Numbered from the stretch's first letter, positions 26,293 through 36,095 are shown. The stretch: 60,839 bases of DNA from Methylophaga sp. (GCA_011053005.1 DRHW01000009.1:1-60839); one strand, 5' to 3'. Numbers and translations: made by a program. Notes: generated by a model not told the origin, from the sequence alone.

Positions 26293-26646
26293 ATGTACAC
26301 AGATGATATTTTAAGATTTCTTCCCCCTGATCACGTCTCACTTCGAGATTGGAACATTATTATTGTTGATGTCCCGAATGAGTGTCACGAAGAAATATTT
26401 GTAGGCTATAGCGAAGGTGACCGCTTAGGTCGTCTCAGCACGCCGATTAAAAATTACGATGCAAATACTGGGATAGGTGAAACACGTTCCGGCTCTAGCT
26501 ACATGACAATAGGTGAACCAGGTAGCCCCCATGATGATGCTATTTACGTACTAGAGCAAACCTTCGGTAAAGATCTGATAGAAAGAGAGTTATTTAGCGA
26601 CAGTGGCCAAAGTGTATTGGCGTTTAAATATCCTCTTAATAAATGA
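26293..26646 (+). CDS. Hypothetical protein, 117 aa
   Basis: I chose ATG 26293 with a GGAG ribosome binding site; the frame extends upstream to 26230 but that part is the palindrome. The sequence has an acidic, Gly-rich middle (RSGSSYMTIGEPGSPHDD). No family recognised. Confidence 0.5.
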   Translation: MYTDDILRFLPPDHVSLRDWNIIIVDVPNECHEEIFVGYSEGDRLGRLSTPIKNYDANTGIGETRSGSSYMTIGEPGSPHDDAIYVLEQTFGKDLIERELFSDSGQSVLAFKYPLNK

Positions 26647-26777
26647 AAACTTAATACCTTTTGTCATGTTAGATGATGTAAGAGATTCAAATAGTAATAG
26701 ATATAGCAGATTTAGCCATAAATTCTGGCGCTTGAAATAGAAAATTCAACGATATTTAATTAGGGAGGATGGGTGTT

Positions 26778-27338
26778 ATGAAAAAGGAAAAAAATTATCC
26801 ACTGTTCATTGATTTTGAGGCTTCAAGCCTGAGCGTCAAAAGCTATCCTATTGAAGTAGCTTGGTCTTTAGAGGATGGCACTATAGAAGGTTATTTGATC
26901 AATCCTGATGCTATCGAAGGCTGGACTGACTGGGATGTCTTTGCTGAATCAATTCACGGTATATCTAAAGAGCAGTTATCGATTGAAGGAAAAGATCCCA
27001 AGTGGGTCGTACAACGTATGAATGAAGTCCTTGATGGTAAGGTATTGCTCACCAACGCGTATGAATACGATTTAGATTGGTGTGAAACTTTATTTAAAGC
27101 TGCAGGTGAGTACATGTTATTTAACTTGGGTGATGCTTGGTATGTATTTGGAAGAGAATTATTCATTGAGCCATCCCTAGAAAACGTGATGTTAGACCAG
27201 CCTGTAAGTTCACAAGTAATTTATGATGAATTGGCGAAAATCAGTAAATCTGCATGGAAAAATGTCGAAGGAGGGCAGCATAGGGCAGGTGTAGATGTCC
27301 AACAATTGATAGAAATGTGGAGAATTGTAAGTAAGTAA
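26778..27338 (+). CDS. DEDDh 3'-5' exonuclease-like protein
   Basis: This is a protein of about 186 residues. The first exonuclease acids are in FIDFEAS (Asp12, Glu14), a third Asp is in YEYDLDW, and the final pair is HRAGVD with the H-x4-D spacing of the DnaQ/RNase T family. The helix IHGISKEQL is also typical. I chose ATG 26778 because GGGAGG at 26763-26768 touches the ATG at 26769 but is well spaced from this one. It lies alone in the accessory region. Substrate (DNA or RNA) cannot be told. Confidence 0.75.
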   Translation: MKKEKNYPLFIDFEASSLSVKSYPIEVAWSLEDGTIEGYLINPDAIEGWTDWDVFAESIHGISKEQLSIEGKDPKWVVQRMNEVLDGKVLLTNAYEYDLDWCETLFKAAGEYMLFNLGDAWYVFGRELFIEPSLENVMLDQPVSSQVIYDELAKISKSAWKNVEGGQHRAGVDVQQLIEMWRIVSK

Positions 27339-27495
27339 AAGCTTAGTCAGGAGTCGTTACGGTTGGAGATAAATATACTTAACAAACGAGACTTATCATG
27401 ATTTTCGACATATACATTATTGTTGTTATAAGATATTGAGTTAGTTATTTAAATTTATATTAAAATTGGTTGTCTTATGTCGTATAATTGTAATT

Positions 27496-27903
27496 ATGTT
27501 GAAAACATTAGAAAGTAAAATTAAATATAGAATCTCTCGGAGCAAAGACTCGGTCTTTATTCTCAAAGATTTCGACGACTTATCTGGTTACGATCAGATA
27601 GGCCGTACTTTGCGTGCGCTAGAGAAAAAAGGTGAGATAGCGAAGATCAGTCGTGGCATGTACGCAAAGGTAATGGTATCGCCTTTTAAGGCAGATCTTA
27701 TTCTTGTTAAGCCGCTCACCATGCTGGCCAGAGAGGGATTGATTAAACTAGGTATTACCGTTGTCACGTCCAAGGCTGCCACCGACTACAATAGCGGTCA
27801 ATCTACTCAGGTTCCAACCGGTAGACGAATAGCTGTAAAAGGTCGTGTTTCAAGAGAGATCAAATTCAATAAACAAAAGGTTTACCTAGAAAATGCCTCT
27901 TAA
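27496..27903 (+). CDS. AbiEi-type (DUF6088) antitoxin
   Basis: This is a protein of about 135 residues starting at ATG 27496. It has the winged-helix opening of AbiEi-family antitoxins (SVFILKDFDDL, GYDQIGRTLRALEKKGEI, SRGMYAK), the DNA-binding part that represses the abiE operon. Its stop overlaps the start of the toxin frame, as expected for abiE. The toxin is destroyed, so this gene is an orphan. An upstream frame extension to 27466 lacks support. Confidence 0.78.
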   Translation: MLKTLESKIKYRISRSKDSVFILKDFDDLSGYDQIGRTLRALEKKGEIAKISRGMYAKVMVSPFKADLILVKPLTMLAREGLIKLGITVVTSKAATDYNSGQSTQVPTGRRIAVKGRVSREIKFNKQKVYLENAS

Positions 27904-28040
27904 TGAAACATTAACATTAGCGATTGTATCTGAGTTAAACGTAGATCCTTCTTTTATTGAAAAAGATTGATACGCCACTCAAGTTATGGCTGTGGTTAAT
28001 GCTATTTCTTATTCTTATGTAGGGGTGGCAATTTATTGAC
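27893..28040 (+). pseudogene. Remnant of AbiEii nucleotidyltransferase toxin
   Basis: The frame beginning at ATG 27893, overlapping the antitoxin stop, reads like the start of AbiEii (IVSELNVDPSFIEKD). The next codon, normally Trp in IEKDW, is TGA at 27968-27970. The reading continues as YATQVMAVVNAI and is lost near 28040. The catalytic part is absent, so the toxin cannot be made. Confidence 0.75.
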
Positions 28041-28329
28041 GCAGCCGCGAAGTGTGCGAAGAACCCCAGAAGTAACCTAATCAAATGAGTCAGCCATTTT
28101 GTTGTTTGTGACGTAGATGACAAATCAATAAAGCCTTCTATTCTATGCTTATTGCCATCGTAATCACTACTGGCAACAGAGCATGAATGAGCAGACTAAA
28201 CAACGTTATCTTAAATTAGCTGCTTACTTTTTACAGTTGCGGTTAATAGACACAGCGGCGTATTAGGTGAGCGCGATGCATAATAATATGCGCTTCAACA
28301 GGTAGCCAACCCTCTAAATTACGGCAGTT
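28041..28329. other. Degraded stretch between AbiE and SNF2 remnants
   Basis: No intact gene. Short protein-like fragments occur (for example a plus-strand piece near 28183-28248 reading MNEQTKQRYLKLAAYFLQL). They cannot be assigned. Confidence 0.35.
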
Positions 28330-28554
28330 GATCCAACCGCCAAGCCCGATCGTGTTTATCGTATTGGTCAAACTAAACCGGTTAGCGTGTATATCCGGAT
28401 TGCGGCTCATCCAAAACAAAAGTCGTTTGATGTGCAACTAAGCCAACTGCTAGGAAATAAAATCGATTTAAGTAATGTCGTCGGTGCTCCTGATATTGTT
28501 GAGGCATCTGATTTGTCAGGGATTTTTTATGGTAATGGGGACAGGCTAATTTGA
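28330..28554 (+). pseudogene. C-terminal remnant of an SNF2-family helicase
   Basis: A 74-codon frame without a plausible start reads DRVYRIGQTKPVSVYI, the RxxRIGQ motif VI that is diagnostic of SNF2/Swi2 helicases. It is followed by a family-like tail (KSFDVQLSQLL) and ends at TGA 28552-28554. The rest of the helicase is missing. Such helicases belong to several defence systems, so this may be the scar of a lost one. Confidence 0.7.
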
Positions 28555-28577
28555 GGTGGCTGTGGCCCAATGCAAAG

Positions 28578-29381
28578 TTAGATAGGAAGGTACGTCCAGA
28601 TATTATTGAGGTTACCTATTTGTAGGTGCTGTGACGTTGGTGGCGATTCAGTAAAGTCAGTTAACTCATATAGGTGAAGTGTGTAAAGCAATAATGCTGC
28701 TCGGGTGTTGACTTGAATGACCATGCTTTCTTCACTGCCATTATGGTCGGAGGCGATCACTTTTCTTTGCTGTTCATTAAACTGCAGATTGGGCGTTAAC
28801 AATAAGGTAACCATGGTGTTCCACGACTTGTCATTATCGATATGAGCTGCATTAAGTTTTTCAGGAATGAGTGTTAGAGTCGGATTTATTCTTGCAATAT
28901 TGAAATCTTTAAATGACTTTGATTGCAGCTCATAAGCCCTGATATGCCAGCGAAATCCACTACGAATAACTGAGTGAGGGTAGATTGTTCTTAGTTTTAG
29001 GCCGGTAGGATCATTCATTGACCGATAAGAGACTTTCAGGCCAAACGAATTGCGAATAGATTTATTGAGTACACGATAAATTTCCGGATTAATAGCTCTG
29101 CTTTGAGTTTGCATTATATATGCAAAGTTATTTGGCGCTAATGCAATTGAATAGTATTCATCAAAACTGTATGTACTAACATATTGACCTAGAGCATGGT
29201 CAGGTACGTATCGTCGTGTGCTCCCATCATAAAACACAGCGTTAGGATAACTTAACTTTAACCCTTGAAAGTCCTTTGTTGCTTGTGTAGATGCAATTCC
29301 AAACATCTTTACTAGATCGCCCCGTGAGACCTCACCTTCCCAGTATGTCTTTAATAGAATATAGCGTAGACGTTTTTCCAC
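28578..29381 (-). CDS. WYL-domain transcriptional regulator (BrxR/CapW-like)
   Basis: This is a protein of about 267 residues. I chose GTG 29381, preceded by TGAGG; the frame is open further upstream. The N-terminus has a winged helix-turn-helix (EVSRGDLVKMFGIASTQA). The middle WYL domain shows FRWHIRAYELQSKSFKDFNIARI, and a C-terminal WCX-like domain follows. Regulators of this type repress defence operons and are encoded divergently from them, as here with Wadjet. The perfect palindrome at 29447-29467 between the two is its likely operator. Confidence 0.85.
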   Translation of the reverse strand: MEKRLRYILLKTYWEGEVSRGDLVKMFGIASTQATKDFQGLKLSYPNAVFYDGSTRRYVPDHALGQYVSTYSFDEYYSIALAPNNFAYIMQTQSRAINPEIYRVLNKSIRNSFGLKVSYRSMNDPTGLKLRTIYPHSVIRSGFRWHIRAYELQSKSFKDFNIARINPTLTLIPEKLNAAHIDNDKSWNTMVTLLLTPNLQFNEQQRKVIASDHNGSEESMVIQVNTRAALLLYTLHLYELTDFTESPPTSQHLQIGNLNNIWTYLPI

Positions 29382-29446
29382 ATAGAACCTCAGAGTAATA
29401 ATTTCGATTAAAATATAACATAATACCCTACATGACATAAAGTGTT

Positions 29447-29467
29447 ACATAACACATTGTGTTATGT
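29447..29467. promoter_or_regulatory. Operator-like palindrome between the WYL regulator and jetA
   Basis: ACATAACACA and TGTGTTATGT form a perfect 10-bp inverted repeat around a single T. An overlapping GTGTTA..TAACAC arrangement (29442-29455) adds another half-site. A possible -35 TTACAT (29445-29450) and -10 TAATAT (29468-29473), 17 bases apart, would place the palindrome in the promoter spacer, where a dimeric repressor would block transcription. Confidence 0.65.
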
Positions 29468-29495
29468 TAATATTCGTCATGGATGATATAAGAGT

Positions 29496-30941
29496 ATGGA
29501 ACGCATGAGCAAAAGTTTTTTTGATTATTACCCCGACAATGTATTTAATTTATTGGTGGGTGAGAATAAGTGCCTCTACTTGGGGATCATCTCAGTGTTA
29601 TTTCGTAGCTTTTTTGATGACACATCTGACTATAACGACGTTAGTGTTTCCGATACTCTAATACGCAATAAGGTAAAGCTTGAATTAATAGAAAGAAACA
29701 CATTGATTGACGAAGATACTCAGCAATTAGTTTCGATTAATGACGGTGCAGACATTCAATCCTATACAAATCGTATTTATTCACGGTTTGTTGAATGCGG
29801 ATGGCTAAAGGTCGACCAACAAGGTCATAAAAAACACGTTTTAATGTCGCCTAAAATTATTGAGTTACTTGAGTTCTTAGAATCAGCAGGTCGAAATTTA
29901 TCAAGTGATGTTGGTGGTTCCGTTTTCTCCATATATCACACTCTAAAAGGTCTTCATAACGATAACCGGATAACACCCAATGATATCGTTGCAGGACTTA
30001 GCAAGGCTGTTGAAGATAGTCGGCTAATTGCACGGCGTATGGGCCGACTCGCTCACTTTATACGAGATATGTCAGAAAAAGTGGGCGAAATTAGTAGTTC
30101 CTCAAAAAAGGTCGATTTATTTTTTGACTCGTACATCAAGGAATCCAGTTTTAGAGACTATAAAGATTTCAAAGGACCTAATCATCCATTTAGATTTAAG
30201 TCTGACATAATAAAGCTGATTAATGAGTTTGAATATGACGTGGCAATCAGGGTTCATTTTTCCGATGCAATATCATCAATTAATGGTACAAGTCGAGAAC
30301 AAGCGGGTCATGAGCTTGTAGTTATGCTATCAAAAATTAGAACTGTTTTTGCTAATGCCGATTACTCTTTGAATCGCATAGAAACCTGCAATTTGAAACT
30401 TGTTAGACGAGTCACTGAATCAGTTAAATATCAAAGGCGTAACACGCAAGGTAATGAACGCTTCAAAGAAGTGCTACAACTTCTGCGAGGTAGAAGCGAT
30501 ATAGAAAATCTAGCAGTAGCTAATTCATTACCTGCGATATTTGCCTTGTCAGATGAGGCTGCATATAGGCCAAAACAAAAAAAGAAGCCTATAAAGCAGG
30601 GCACGGGCTCGATGCTTCGCAATGTATCAGAAGAAGAACTTTTAGCTCAACAAGAAAAACGTCAATACATGGATTCTATTAAGGTAACTGAAAGATCACT
30701 ATATAACTGGTTGAGTCTAATTCTCGCTGGCAAAGACCGCGTGACATCGTTAGATATTTCTATAGAAACACCTTTTGAGTTTTTCGCATTTGTTCAAGCT
30801 CGTAGACTTTGCCTAGGCAGCGAAGAGTTCAGGAGTTCATTCGCCAAAACGTATGTCGACTATCAGTTTACTACTATAAGCGAAAAGCTGATTGATCACG
30901 GTGTAGTCATTTGTCGACAGTTTGATATAGCAAAGAAATAA
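29496..30941 (+). CDS. jetA: Wadjet protein JetA (DUF3375)
   Basis: This 481-residue protein is the first gene of a four-gene Wadjet operon. JetA is the kleisin-like subunit of the JetABC SMC complex, which recognises and helps destroy small circular plasmids. The sequence is helical with winged-helix-like ends, and its length matches DUF3375 members. The assignment rests mainly on the order and sizes of the four genes and on clear JetC and JetD motifs. ATG 29505 (MSKSFF) is an alternative start with GGA nearby. Confidence 0.85.
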   Translation: MERMSKSFFDYYPDNVFNLLVGENKCLYLGIISVLFRSFFDDTSDYNDVSVSDTLIRNKVKLELIERNTLIDEDTQQLVSINDGADIQSYTNRIYSRFVECGWLKVDQQGHKKHVLMSPKIIELLEFLESAGRNLSSDVGGSVFSIYHTLKGLHNDNRITPNDIVAGLSKAVEDSRLIARRMGRLAHFIRDMSEKVGEISSSSKKVDLFFDSYIKESSFRDYKDFKGPNHPFRFKSDIIKLINEFEYDVAIRVHFSDAISSINGTSREQAGHELVVMLSKIRTVFANADYSLNRIETCNLKLVRRVTESVKYQRRNTQGNERFKEVLQLLRGRSDIENLAVANSLPAIFALSDEAAYRPKQKKKPIKQGTGSMLRNVSEEELLAQQEKRQYMDSIKVTERSLYNWLSLILAGKDRVTSLDISIETPFEFFAFVQARRLCLGSEEFRSSFAKTYVDYQFTTISEKLIDHGVVICRQFDIAKK

Positions 30942-30950
30942 AGGAATAAC

Positions 30951-31577
30951 ATGTTTAATGAAGTAAAACTATTAATCACTAATACTAGCGTCAGTGAAGA
31001 CGATATTGCTGCTTCAGCTGCTTATTTATTGAAGAAACAATTTGTTCTTCGAAATGAAACGGGTGATAAAACACATTTTGCTTTTATTGATAAACATTTT
31101 GTTTTATTTAAAAAGTGGTTTGCATTTATCGGGGCAAAACTTGAAGTTAATTACGAAGCAGGCTTTATTGGTTATCTACCAAAGGAAAGCTTATCTAGTC
31201 TGAAAATGAATGAAACCGCAGCCTTACTTATATTGAGAGTCATTTACCACGATGAAAAGGTAGCGGGTTCCTCTGAGTACAACTACATCACGATTAGTGG
31301 GCAACTATTGGTAGATGAATACAGGCGACTCACAGGTAGGGATGATCTGGGTCAGAAGGGGACGTTTAACGCGATTTTAAGACCATTAAGACAAAAATCG
31401 GTGATTAAGTTTGGTGAAGAAGATGTTGAGACAGGTATTCGTGATGTCATTATTTTTCCCACGATTGAAATGGCTATAAATAAAGATTATGCCGACAATT
31501 TAGTCGATGCGCTTATAAATTCTGAGTCTACGCAGGAAGCTCAAAAAGGTAAGGAGGAATACGATGAAACTAACTAG
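30951..31577 (+). CDS. jetB: Wadjet protein JetB (DUF4194)
   Basis: This 208-residue protein has the composition of winged-helix KITE-type partners of SMC complexes (DUF4194, MukE-like role). It includes a conserved-looking segment (ETAALLILRVIYHDEK) and a C-terminal helix. It starts 9 bases after jetA behind an AAAGGAA ribosome binding site and overlaps jetC by 14 bases. In Wadjet it binds JetA and JetC to make the loop-extruding complex. Confidence 0.87.
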   Translation: MFNEVKLLITNTSVSEDDIAASAAYLLKKQFVLRNETGDKTHFAFIDKHFVLFKKWFAFIGAKLEVNYEAGFIGYLPKESLSSLKMNETAALLILRVIYHDEKVAGSSEYNYITISGQLLVDEYRRLTGRDDLGQKGTFNAILRPLRQKSVIKFGEEDVETGIRDVIIFPTIEMAINKDYADNLVDALINSESTQEAQKGKEEYDETN

Positions 31578-34500
31578 AATTGTATTGGTAAATTGGTATT
31601 TATTTAATCCTATTGATATTGATCTACGTGGAAATACTGCATTAATTGGTGAAAATGGAGCCGGAAAAAGTACCGTAATTGATGCTATTCAAGTGGTGCT
31701 ATTTGGAGGGAATAACCGCTATATAAAATTCAATGCACAATCTTCTGATAGTGGCAATGACCGTAGTATTAAAACCTACTGTCTTGGTGTATTTCGACCT
31801 GAGAGTGAGGGGGGCACAGCAGGTGCAAACCGACTACGTTCGGAATGCGTAAGTTATTTAGCTTTATGCTTCGAAGATGAGAACGGTAAAGTTGCAAACC
31901 TTATGGTGGGTATTGAGGCTAGACACGATGAAGCTAGGGCAGATGTGCATTTGATGGCAGTAAGTGAAGGTGATAAGCCTCTCAGTTACAAAAACTTTGT
32001 TGATGTTAATCCAGACGGTACATACAACATTAATCTCATTGCAACCACAAAGAGTCGCTTAAAGCTTGAAGGCTTTGATTTCACATCCTTTGAAAAAAAG
32101 AGCGACTACTTTTCTGCTGTATCTAAATTGATTGGTCCTAAGGATCATATTGATTGGATAGATCCGACCGTACTGAGTGGAACGTTATCTCGTTCATTAT
32201 CACTTAGTGAAATTACGGGTGTATCAAATTTTGTCGAAAACTTTATTCTCGAAGAAAAGAAAATCAATATCGACACGTTAATCAACTCGCGCAATCGTTA
32301 TCGTGAACTTCAGGTAGAAGTAGCTAAAGATAAAGCTAAGCTAGAAGCATTAAATCCTATCAAATCAAAGTTTAATTCGTCGCTCACTAGCATGACAAAT
32401 GAGGTTTCATATCAATGGATCCATGCTGAAAAGACAATAGAGAAACTCGAGTTGGATATTGAGTCTAAACGTGAACAGCGCTATAACTATTATCTTGATG
32501 CCAGAAAAGATAATAGAACTAAGATTGCGAGTAAACAAAAACGTCAAATACTTTCTGATGAATTAAAAGAACTACGTGATGAAGTCGCCAGTAACGATAT
32601 TGCCAAACAAGAACGAGATATTAATAACAAAATCAAGTTATTTGACAAAGAAGTCGTTACGTTAGAAGCGACGCTAGCTAGGCTATATATCAAGCTCGAC
32701 GCAATCAGTAAACTTCAGTTAGATGTGGATGTGAATATTGATGTTAGTTCAATTGAACGTCTTAGAATAGCTATTGAGCAGGGTGAGCCAAATTTCAAGG
32801 CAATCGATGAATGTATAACTGTATTGATTGTCTCTTTAGCTAAAGAACTGAAGGATTATAGTCTTACTACGTTCTCAGATGTTAGTAATAAGAGCATGAA
32901 TATTGATGCAGAACTAACAAACCTTTATAAGTTGATAAAAGACGCTAAAGATGGAAAACCATCATTATCGCCAAAAACAAATTTGGTCGTAAAAGCACTT
33001 AAGGAGCACGGCATAAATGTCGCCGCTATTTGCGAATTAGCTATTATCAGCAACAAGGATTGGCAGCCAGCTATTGAAGCTGTGTTGGGCACTAGCGGCT
33101 GTGAGGCACTTATTGTTGAGCCAAAAGACGAGGTAAAGGCAATTGCGATATACCGTAAGTTAAAAGGCCTGGTTGGTAGTAGCATTTACGGAGTAAATAT
33201 TGTAAAAACCAGCAAATGGCGTAGCTGGCTAAATACTTTTGATAAAAATAGTGCAGCTCAGCTCATACAATCTGACAATGAATACGCTTTAGCTTATCTG
33301 CATCATCGCCTAGGAGGGCTTTTATTAGTAAAAACCGAAGAAGAGTTAAAGACGAATAGGGCTATTACTCAAGATGGAATGATATCGACTAGCTCTATTG
33401 TGTCAAAAAATAAATTACCGACCACGTTCAAGTTAATTAAGGACCAAGCAGATAATATTGAAGTATGGCAGGCCGAATTCGATAAGAAAGGTGCTGAAAA
33501 ACTGATATTTGATGTTGCTAAGGCTCGTCATAATAATAATCAGGAAATATTATCTGATTTTATCAGTTTATATGCCGAAGACACACCATCAACAGTAAAT
33601 ATTGATGAGCGACTTGGAGATATAAAAAATGAAAAGGAAATACTTGAGAAAAATTTAGAAAAACTCGACCTGACCTCGGTTCATCAAAAAGAGGTTCGAA
33701 TTGAGACTATTGGAACAGAGATTAATACGTTAGACAGCAGTATCGAAAAAAGTGCAAAAGATTACGGTATCTCTGCCGCTGTCGCTAAAGGATTACAAAA
33801 AGAAGAGTTGTTGATATTTGAAAAAGAATTGCCGGCGATTACTCTAAAACGTACAGAGTTAGAATCTAGTCCACTTTATGACCAACATGTAATAGCAGGA
33901 CTTGAAGATAAAACTACAGATGAAGTTGGCGAGGATCTGATGATCTATCTGAATAAAGCGACCGTAGCGCAGAATCGAGCAGAAACTAGCTTTAATGATG
34001 GAAGAGAGAGGCTTAAAGCTTATTTGACTGACGATAACTTTATTTTAGACAGGGCCGTAATTGCCAAAGACAAATTAACTTTTTTAATAGATATCATTGC
34101 CAAGCAGTTTGCCTATATTGAAGAACACGGCCTGGCCCGTCATGACGAAGAAGCTAAAAGAGCCTGTCAGGATGTCAACGAAGCGTTCAGAACAGATATG
34201 ATTAACCGTCTACGAGAGTCATTCTCCTTCATGAAAGCACAGTTTAATACTTTAAATAAAGTATTAAGAAATAAAGAGTTCCATCATGAAATGTATCAAT
34301 TTACCTACAAAAAAAAGACTGAGTATAAAGATTTAATTGATTACATCATAAACACAAATGACCTTGATACTGTAGCTGCCAATGATCTATTTGATGACAC
34401 ACCTGAAAATGTTATTGACCAAATTGATCAGCTTGTCGATGGTGCTGCCAATAACAGTACCGTTATTGAAGATTATCGCCAATACTTTACTTATGATGTC

Positions 34501-34923
34501 CGAGTTATTCGAAAAATATCTGAAGAGAAATCTGAAGAAGTGATGCTGAGTAGGCTTTTAAAAACGGGATCTGGTGGTGAGAAAAAATCACCTTTCTATG
34601 TGGCAATTGCTTCATCATTAGCAAGCGCATGGAAAACCTTGAAGCACCCTGACGAAAGTGCTGGAATAATTTTGCTTGATGAAGCATTCGATAAGTTATC
34701 AGAACGTAATTTAAGCAATGCGATACATTTTATGAACGAGGTTGGTCTTCAGCTCATTATAGCTGCACCGCTGGAACGAGAACCGGTGTTTAGACCAGCA
34801 ATGGATACCGTGATTTATTTTACGAAAGAAGGACGGGCTGTTGACGTTGAGTCAGACATACTAACAGATGTAGGTCGAGCATTATTGACAGATTCCAATC
34901 CTTCACTGAGAAAAAGTGCATGA
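31564..34923 (+). CDS. jetC: Wadjet protein JetC (SMC-like ATPase)
   Basis: This 1119-residue SMC/MukB-like ATPase has an N-terminal Walker A GENGAGKST (29-37). Long coiled coils at about 270-430 and 690-800 flank a hinge-like globular part at about 470-680. The C-terminal head has TGSGGEKKS as ABC signature and IILLDEAFDKLS as Walker B. A GGAGG ribosome binding site sits just before ATG 31564 inside jetB. JetC drives DNA loop extrusion to sense plasmid size. All ATPase motifs look intact. Confidence 0.93.
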   Translation: MKLTRIVLVNWYLFNPIDIDLRGNTALIGENGAGKSTVIDAIQVVLFGGNNRYIKFNAQSSDSGNDRSIKTYCLGVFRPESEGGTAGANRLRSECVSYLALCFEDENGKVANLMVGIEARHDEARADVHLMAVSEGDKPLSYKNFVDVNPDGTYNINLIATTKSRLKLEGFDFTSFEKKSDYFSAVSKLIGPKDHIDWIDPTVLSGTLSRSLSLSEITGVSNFVENFILEEKKINIDTLINSRNRYRELQVEVAKDKAKLEALNPIKSKFNSSLTSMTNEVSYQWIHAEKTIEKLELDIESKREQRYNYYLDARKDNRTKIASKQKRQILSDELKELRDEVASNDIAKQERDINNKIKLFDKEVVTLEATLARLYIKLDAISKLQLDVDVNIDVSSIERLRIAIEQGEPNFKAIDECITVLIVSLAKELKDYSLTTFSDVSNKSMNIDAELTNLYKLIKDAKDGKPSLSPKTNLVVKALKEHGINVAAICELAIISNKDWQPAIEAVLGTSGCEALIVEPKDEVKAIAIYRKLKGLVGSSIYGVNIVKTSKWRSWLNTFDKNSAAQLIQSDNEYALAYLHHRLGGLLLVKTEEELKTNRAITQDGMISTSSIVSKNKLPTTFKLIKDQADNIEVWQAEFDKKGAEKLIFDVAKARHNNNQEILSDFISLYAEDTPSTVNIDERLGDIKNEKEILEKNLEKLDLTSVHQKEVRIETIGTEINTLDSSIEKSAKDYGISAAVAKGLQKEELLIFEKELPAITLKRTELESSPLYDQHVIAGLEDKTTDEVGEDLMIYLNKATVAQNRAETSFNDGRERLKAYLTDDNFILDRAVIAKDKLTFLIDIIAKQFAYIEEHGLARHDEEAKRACQDVNEAFRTDMINRLRESFSFMKAQFNTLNKVLRNKEFHHEMYQFTYKKKTEYKDLIDYIINTNDLDTVAANDLFDDTPENVIDQIDQLVDGAANNSTVIEDYRQYFTYDVRVIRKISEEKSEEVMLSRLLKTGSGGEKKSPFYVAIASSLASAWKTLKHPDESAGIILLDEAFDKLSERNLSNAIHFMNEVGLQLIIAAPLEREPVFRPAMDTVIYFTKEGRAVDVESDILTDVGRALLTDSNPSLRKSA

Positions 34924-36095
34924 GCGGCACAGCGTTAGTTATGAGTATCCTTACTTCTCTTATAACTAAAAGTGATAAACATCATGAACGTAACGCTAAA
35001 ATAAGCTCTAAGGAAGTTCTTATGGCTCCATACCGTAATCAAAAACCAATAGGTATGGTTGATGAGGTTAATCGATTATTAGCCAGTTATGAATCACGCG
35101 GACTAATTACAATTACATGGCATGTAAGAAATGTTTCCATAAAGTTCATCCGTCTGAATGATGGTGATCAATTAGCAACAGATCTTAATATCAAACGCTA
35201 TAGTCAGCGATACAGCGAATCACTAAATTTATTGGATAACACGTTTAGCCAAGGTGTTTACCCAGACATTCGTCAAGATATTATCTCTAAGTGGCAACAA
35301 TATGCTACCTATGAAGGCTTTCATGCTGATGATGTTGATAAAGTTATTTTGGCAATCAAAGGTGCAGATGCTGTACTTGAGCGAGAAGACAAAACACAAG
35401 ACATTGATTATCGCCATCTTTCAGTCAATGCTTTCAGCGACTCAAAAGAACTTGATAAAAACATTGGTAGCATCGCACGTATTCTGAAAGTAATAAATAC
35501 AGAAATTGAGCCAAGTTTAGAAGCCAAAGATGTACTCCAGTTATATGGTGTTGTACCAATAGCTCATCCTGTTTATATCTCAGGCCAACTTACATTTATT
35601 TCTGGCAGCAGCACGTTAAATGCTAGTTTTCCACCTGCTGTCGGTATCTGGCCAATGGCTGTTGATAAAATAATGTCTAATGATAAGGTTAATCGTGTCA
35701 CAAGTATTGAGAATCTAGCGACGTTCATGCGTTATGTTTGTAATGAAAAGGCTGAAGATGAAGTGGTGCTCTACACCGGAGGCATACCTAGTCCTGCTTG
35801 CCGAACTGTTTATAAGATGATCGTTTATGCTTTGCCCAACTCAAAATTTTATCACTGGGGCGATATTGACCTAGGTGGGTTTATTATCCTGAGCATGATG
35901 GAAAAGATAGCTGGGCGATCGGTATTGGCATTTAGAATGAGCACCGATAATTACAAAGATAATGATCAGCAAGATACATTCTCCACCAGAGAAATTAATA
36001 GGTTGAATGCCTTAACATTATCAAAAGATAATCACGAACTATTGAAAAATATTATAGCTGTTGGGCATAAATTTGAGCAAGAAGCTTACTATTAA
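34920..36095 (+). CDS. jetD: Wadjet nuclease JetD (DUF3322/DUF2220, Toprim)
   Basis: This 391-residue protein overlaps jetC by ATGA. The C-terminal half carries the Toprim-like block HWGDIDLGGF near residue 312, with an upstream conserved Glu region (EVVLYTGG), matching the topoisomerase VI-like DUF2220 nuclease. The N-terminal half is the DUF3322 arm. JetD makes the double-strand cut in plasmids held by JetABC. With the other three genes intact, the system appears complete. Confidence 0.9.
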   Translation: MSGTALVMSILTSLITKSDKHHERNAKISSKEVLMAPYRNQKPIGMVDEVNRLLASYESRGLITITWHVRNVSIKFIRLNDGDQLATDLNIKRYSQRYSESLNLLDNTFSQGVYPDIRQDIISKWQQYATYEGFHADDVDKVILAIKGADAVLEREDKTQDIDYRHLSVNAFSDSKELDKNIGSIARILKVINTEIEPSLEAKDVLQLYGVVPIAHPVYISGQLTFISGSSTLNASFPPAVGIWPMAVDKIMSNDKVNRVTSIENLATFMRYVCNEKAEDEVVLYTGGIPSPACRTVYKMIVYALPNSKFYHWGDIDLGGFIILSMMEKIAGRSVLAFRMSTDNYKDNDQQDTFSTREINRLNALTLSKDNHELLKNIIAVGHKFEQEAYY

